Source: Reticulitermes speratus
Lineage: Eukaryota > Arthropoda > Insecta > Blattodea > Rhinotermitidae
Assembly: GCA_021186555.1 (NCBI GenBank)
Contig: JAJKFL010000216.1
Location: 92,029 to 156,028, forward strand
Direction: 5' to 3'
Length of the DNA: 64,000 nucleotides
Shown here: in pieces, positions 60,701-64,000 of the stretch
Numbering within the stretch: the first letter of the stretch is position 1
Layout of the letters: each line of letters begins with the position of its first letter
Program-made: the position numbers and the translations under genes
Notes under the pieces: generated by a model
What the model was told of the DNA's origin: nothing
The model's input: only the letters and a program-made list of their open reading frames with translations
The model's database searches: none

Positions 60701-63700
60701 TTAAATTTGATGGTTATAAATTATATCTAAGTCATGTTTAAACAAAACGTGTAGGAAATTCCATACACGAATTACCCACACCATGAAACAGAGAAGGAAT
60801 GAAAACTGATGGGAAAATATCAGGTCTTAACCTGTGATGTTGATATGACATGGTGGAAATACGTAATTAACACTGCAAATATATATGCATTATATTATAT
60901 CAACTCAAGAGTTGGAGCTAGTATTTTGTTCAGAGGGAATTATAAGAAATTTACGAAGATATTCAGAGCGGAATTTCTGCTGTTCCTATACCTTACTTTA
61001 CTCTATGTAGCAATTTAGACATTAAAATATACAACCCCATAATTTTGGCTTCTGTTTCAAATAAGTGCGAACATATGGCTTGTATATTATGCGAGAATAT
61101 TAGAGTGGGTTTGTGAGAACCAAATTCCAAGATCAGCATCTTAGTGTATGGAGGAGAAGGTGGTATGAAACACGAAAACATTTTAAAATTAGAATCTTCT
61201 TCAAGTAATATCAATAACCTTATGAAATCATGGATTACATGTAATCATATAAACGTCCAGCTTGCGGATAGAGACGCAAATTTTCAATAAATGTGCTTAC
61301 AGTCCGCAGAGAGAATAGATGGAACAATATTACTGAAATGGATTTTAAGTAACCTGGTTTGAACGTCGTGAAATGGACAGTGATACAATGAGATCTGTTG
61401 TGGCTTAAAGAGGAATTTAGTTTTATCATTAATGTGGTAAAATGTGAGAGAATATATGTATAATGACTTTAGGAAGACGTATGTTGCAATAGAGTTTGGG
61501 AGAGGGGATGCTTTACAGACTTGATTAAGACCTTATAACAAAGGAATTGGTTATGCTGATGAGAATACTTTCGCTCTGTACTTATTACTGATAAAGTGTT
61601 AAATTCATTGAAGGGAACACGACTCAATGAACTATATCAGTTTCAGTTTCAGTTCTTAATAAAATGCAAACCGGGTAATGCTTTACAGGAAAAGCAGTTT
61701 TCATTCAGGATATCCTTTCGAAAAGTCCAGAACAGTAGGCGGAGTTCCAAGTAGTTACATAAACGGGAGTGAAATGTGCTGTTCAGAGGGCCTTTTTAAC
61801 ATCAGTCCTGAGGCCCAAAACTAGGCATCAGTATATGCTAATTTTATTACCTTACATAGCACATGTACTGTGAGCAACAAGGATTCTATAGTTAATATCA
61901 AGAAACAAAATGTGACAGTTTAAGAAGACTTACTTCTAGCACAGTAATTCTTATTTCGACATGCTCCTTGGAATTCAGCGTGTCATGGGCACACAAATGA
62001 TTTTCAACACTTAACAAACAATGTGGGCCGGGATAGCTTAGTCGGTATAGGGACTTCCTACGGACTGGACCGTCTGGGGATCAAATCCGGATGGGGGCTA
62101 CATTTTCCTCACCCGTCCAGACCGGCCCTGATTCTCAACCAGCCTCCTGTAAAATGGGTACCGGGTGTCTTTGCCGGGGGTAAAGCTGCCGGGGCCTGGA
62201 GTTGACCACCCACCCCCATCTAGGGCGGAGGTTAAAGAAAGAGTAGATGTATACACCTCTAATTCCCCCTTGGCCTTCATGGCCTGTTATAGGGTAAACT
62301 TTACCTTTACCTGTACCTTTCTTTACCTTTATCTTTACCTTAACCTTAACAAACAAACACGTCTTGATGCATAAAATCGTGTATGTTAACCATATTGTCG
62401 TTAAAGTGACAGTAGATATGTACTGCAATGCTCAGTCAGACGAAGGTTCCCCTATATGGAAATTCAGAATTAGCAGCATTGTAATTTAAACACATCTTCA
62501 TTAGCAAATACAAACGAGCAATGTCTTTGCAGTATCGCACGCCTTGTGTGGGCGCTACGGATGAAGATATGCAAATTAAGATTTGGAAATGTCACTCGTC
62601 ACTGATTCACGCCACCGAACTACAAATCATAATTACGCACACACAGTTCCATACCACATTTTATTACTACTCAAGCTGAAAACGTTGCTTCAGGCACTAA
62701 AGACTTTAATGTAAGTGGCTGCTACAATTATGTGACTTTGCACCTAGCTGGAACCGTCGCATACCATCAGTATACTGAATTTGTTCCTCAGCATCTTTAA
62801 ACTTATGCGAAATACAAGGGTACTTCTGGCATGGTTTTTCACTGCCTACTTTCAGTATACAAATATTTTCAAAATCAGGAATTTTGAAAATAATTTCTAA
62901 GTTTTCACTGCTCATTGTTCTGCCATTTACAGCAACACTACCCTTTCTGCGAATTCTTACAAAATTATTCAACTTTTAATATTGCACGTCCAAAAATATA
63001 CATTTAAAATCCGCGAATTAATTTCGCCATAACCAACTCAACATATAGTTCAATCACACATAGAATTGTAGTAACACACTTAGGGTCAGGCCTACCTCGT
63101 TGAAGAATCAGGTGTAGGTGGATGTTTCCTTGCTCGCAGATCATGGCTATCTTTAATATGCTTTACTTTCTGGACTGATCTACTACGATTGAACGAAAAT
63201 AATTCTTCTATCGTATTGGGGATCGCAATTATGATCTATTTTCCATACGAGGGTTTCCTGTAGATTATCCGAAGAGAACATAATGATTGCATTCGAAAAA
63301 CACAGACACTAATAGCTGACTTGCCTATACCACGAATAAAAGAAGCCCAAGGTCATAATTACGTACTTTCCCAAAAACAAATCACACCACTGACAATGAA
63401 TTCTATCGGATTACTAAAGAGTTATTAAAATGTTATTATCAATACGCAGATGGAAATCATAATGTAATTACAGAGAAGCAAACCGCATGTCCGAAATATA
63501 AGAAATTTATTACACTTCATTTATGTTTCAACTTAAAAGTAATAAGAATATGCACATTGAGCAAAACTGCTTAACGAATGTCTTATAACATTTACTGCAG
63601 TGTGTACGTTCTTGTTAATCTCAGTCGTGAGAACAGCATTGGTGATGCACGCAACAAGCGTAGGGGAATGCAGATACAAATTGTTATTCTGGAACTCTAA

Positions 63701-64000
63701 GCCAAATATGTGAGGATATTAACTGGCAGCATCTTGCTTAGTATCAGGTCACAAATTATTTTCCTGTGAATAAAGTTGATTTCCAACAGATACGGAGAAT
63801 AAAATGTTTTTGAGAAGGATTTTGTGTTCAAATGTTTATTCAGGCAACTATAATATATAAATATTCAGGTTACCAATACGTTTGTTCTTCAGGTGAAGAC
63901 AGTAATGTAAATAAACTTTTCAAGTATAGTGGATACAGATCTTCCTTTCTAAGTGCCTGTAATTCTACTTATCTTTTTGCAGATGATCAACCAGTCTATA
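49840..64000 (+). CDS. Odorant receptor (7tm_6 family), copy B, intact in window
   Basis: Exons 49,840-50,135; 51,118-51,394; 55,063-55,328; 55,427-55,526; 58,933-59,037; 59,250-59,405; 63,983 to the window edge. All splice dinucleotides are GT/AG and phases match. Using the last exon of copy A the protein would be about 426 aa, normal for insect odorant receptors. Approximate layout: TM1 47-70, TM2 80-98, TM3 around 145-165, loop SWFPFD near 172, TM4 from 192, [10 protein letters not shown] near 270-280, TM5 in 290-313, TM6 in 325-342, TM7 from 385. Predicted role: odour-tuning subunit pairing with Orco in dendrites of olfactory neurons. Ligand cannot be inferred. Introns 1, 2, 4 and 6 are long, 3 and 5 short. 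Confidence 0.85.
50223..50372. repeat. Foldback repeat in receptor intron 1, unit B
   Basis: Counterpart of 7,923-8,072. The left arm core reads CTGAAGA on minus, the right arm reads CTAATGA, so both cores have drifted from copy A. Confidence 0.5.
51118..51394 (+). CDS. Odorant receptor copy B, exon 2
   Basis: Acceptor TTTACAG, donor GTACAC, 277 bp. Contains [18 protein letters not shown]3 and the conserved [13 protein letters not shown] loop ending NLTQ. The frame is intact. Confidence 0.85.
51395..55062 (+). other. Receptor copy B intron 2
   Basis: Counterpart of intron 2 in copy A, including the duplicate exon piece and the GC-rich segment (53,930-54,275, C run 54,178-54,190). Differs at 53,602-53,669. 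No gene seen. Confidence 0.6.
51435..51524 (+). pseudogene. Partial duplicate of exon 2 3' end (copy B)
   Basis: Reads [16 protein letters not shown] and ends NKTQ with donor GTATAT. Open in frame, no in-phase acceptor seen. Counterpart of 9,134-9,223. Confidence 0.75.
55063..55328 (+). CDS. Odorant receptor copy B, exon 3
   Basis: TM4 and cytoplasmic loop; ends CIRHHQDIK plus split Arg codon; donor GTGCAA. Same length as copy A. Confidence 0.85.
55427..55526 (+). CDS. Odorant receptor copy B, exon 4
   Basis: [17 protein letters not shown] and TM5 with CLVALSIVT; donor GTAAAT. Confidence 0.85.
55527..58932 (+). other. Receptor copy B intron 4
   Basis: Counterpart of 13,197-16,293 plus the RTE tail insertion (56,022-56,334). 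Holds the drifted hammerhead-like core (55,870-55,896, minus), (TA)n at 56,700-56,725 and (CA)n at 57,706-57,753. Confidence 0.6.
56022..56334 (-). mobile_element. 5'-truncated RTE insertion, unit B only
   Basis: Minus strand: [45 protein letters not shown], then stop and GAATGAATGAA tail. CTAAGACAT at 56,013-56,021 and about 56,335-56,343 is the target-site duplication; unit A has a single uninterrupted CTAAGACAT near 13,688. Same family as the copies at 29.7 and 34.4 kb and less damaged. Confidence 0.85.
58933..59037 (+). CDS. Odorant receptor copy B, exon 5
   Basis: [14 protein letters not shown]6 and [11 protein letters not shown]; donor GTAAGT. Confidence 0.85.
59250..59405 (+). CDS. 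Odorant receptor copy B, exon 6
   Basis: [13 protein letters not shown] to [12 protein letters not shown], same sequence as copy A; donor GTAAGA. Confidence 0.9.
59406..63982 (+). other. Receptor copy B intron 6
   Basis: Counterpart of 16,768-21,603, with the SINE at 62,025-62,350 and a short TA run near 59,957-59,971. Lacks two segments found in unit A, at about 62,838 and 63,423. Confidence 0.6.
62025..62350 (+). mobile_element. tRNA-derived SINE (unit B)
   Basis: Same as 19,389-19,714, with A box, GGATCAAATCC B box and CTTTAC tail. Confidence 0.7.
63983..64000 (+). CDS. Odorant receptor copy B, last exon (cut by window edge)
   Basis: Acceptor TTTTTGCAG; the six codons visible read MINQSI, identical to copy A. 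Confidence 0.8.

Overview
The window looks like nuclear DNA of an insect, probably a hemimetabolous one with a large, repeat-rich genome (a cockroach or termite would fit, but I cannot prove the order). It is AT-rich, has GT-AG introns, and contains one host gene type: an insect odorant receptor (7tm_6 family). Almost everything else is retroelement-derived. Nothing looks bacterial, plasmid or viral.

Layout. 1-955: 3' end of a Penelope-like retroelement (GIY-YIG endonuclease plus a hammerhead-ribozyme-like motif in its 3' region). 956-~21,700 is unit A and 41,069-64,000 is unit B, two nearly identical copies of one tandem segmental duplication. Each unit carries, in order: an AT-rich block ending in 71-bp tandem repeats and a compact promoter-like block; a 5'-truncated LINE with endonuclease, reverse transcriptase and RNase H; and a seven-exon odorant receptor gene on the + strand spread over about 14 kb. 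Copy B is open from its ATG to the window edge, which cuts its last exon (about 426 aa predicted using the last exon of copy A). Copy A has a +1 frameshift in exon 2 and is probably a pseudogene. Both copies carry a second, partial copy of the 3' part of exon 2 just downstream of it.

21,700-41,068, between the units, is a retroelement graveyard: two SINEs with a duplicated flank (23.4-24.2 kb), a decayed LINE reverse transcriptase (26.6-27.6 kb), a LINE 5' UTR plus endonuclease (27.8-29.2 kb), two head-to-head RTE-like elements (29.7-33.1 kb on -, 34.4-37.25 kb on +), a decayed LINE C-terminus (38.65-39.15 kb) and a LINE 5' UTR plus ORF1 (39.5-40.65 kb).

Unit B carries two insertions absent from A, each with target-site duplications: a 2,179-bp unidentified element inside the LINE (44,071-46,249) and a 5'-truncated RTE tail in receptor intron 4 (56,022-56,334). 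Both therefore arrived after the duplication.

The most unusual signals are: the hammerhead-like catalytic core and its decayed relatives inside the receptor introns; the promoter-like block with 71-bp repeats and perfect palindromic hormone-receptor half-sites; the partial duplicate receptor exon; and a fold shared by the 5' UTRs of three LINE families. All coordinates were read by eye; identities and family names come from motif recognition, not from searches.
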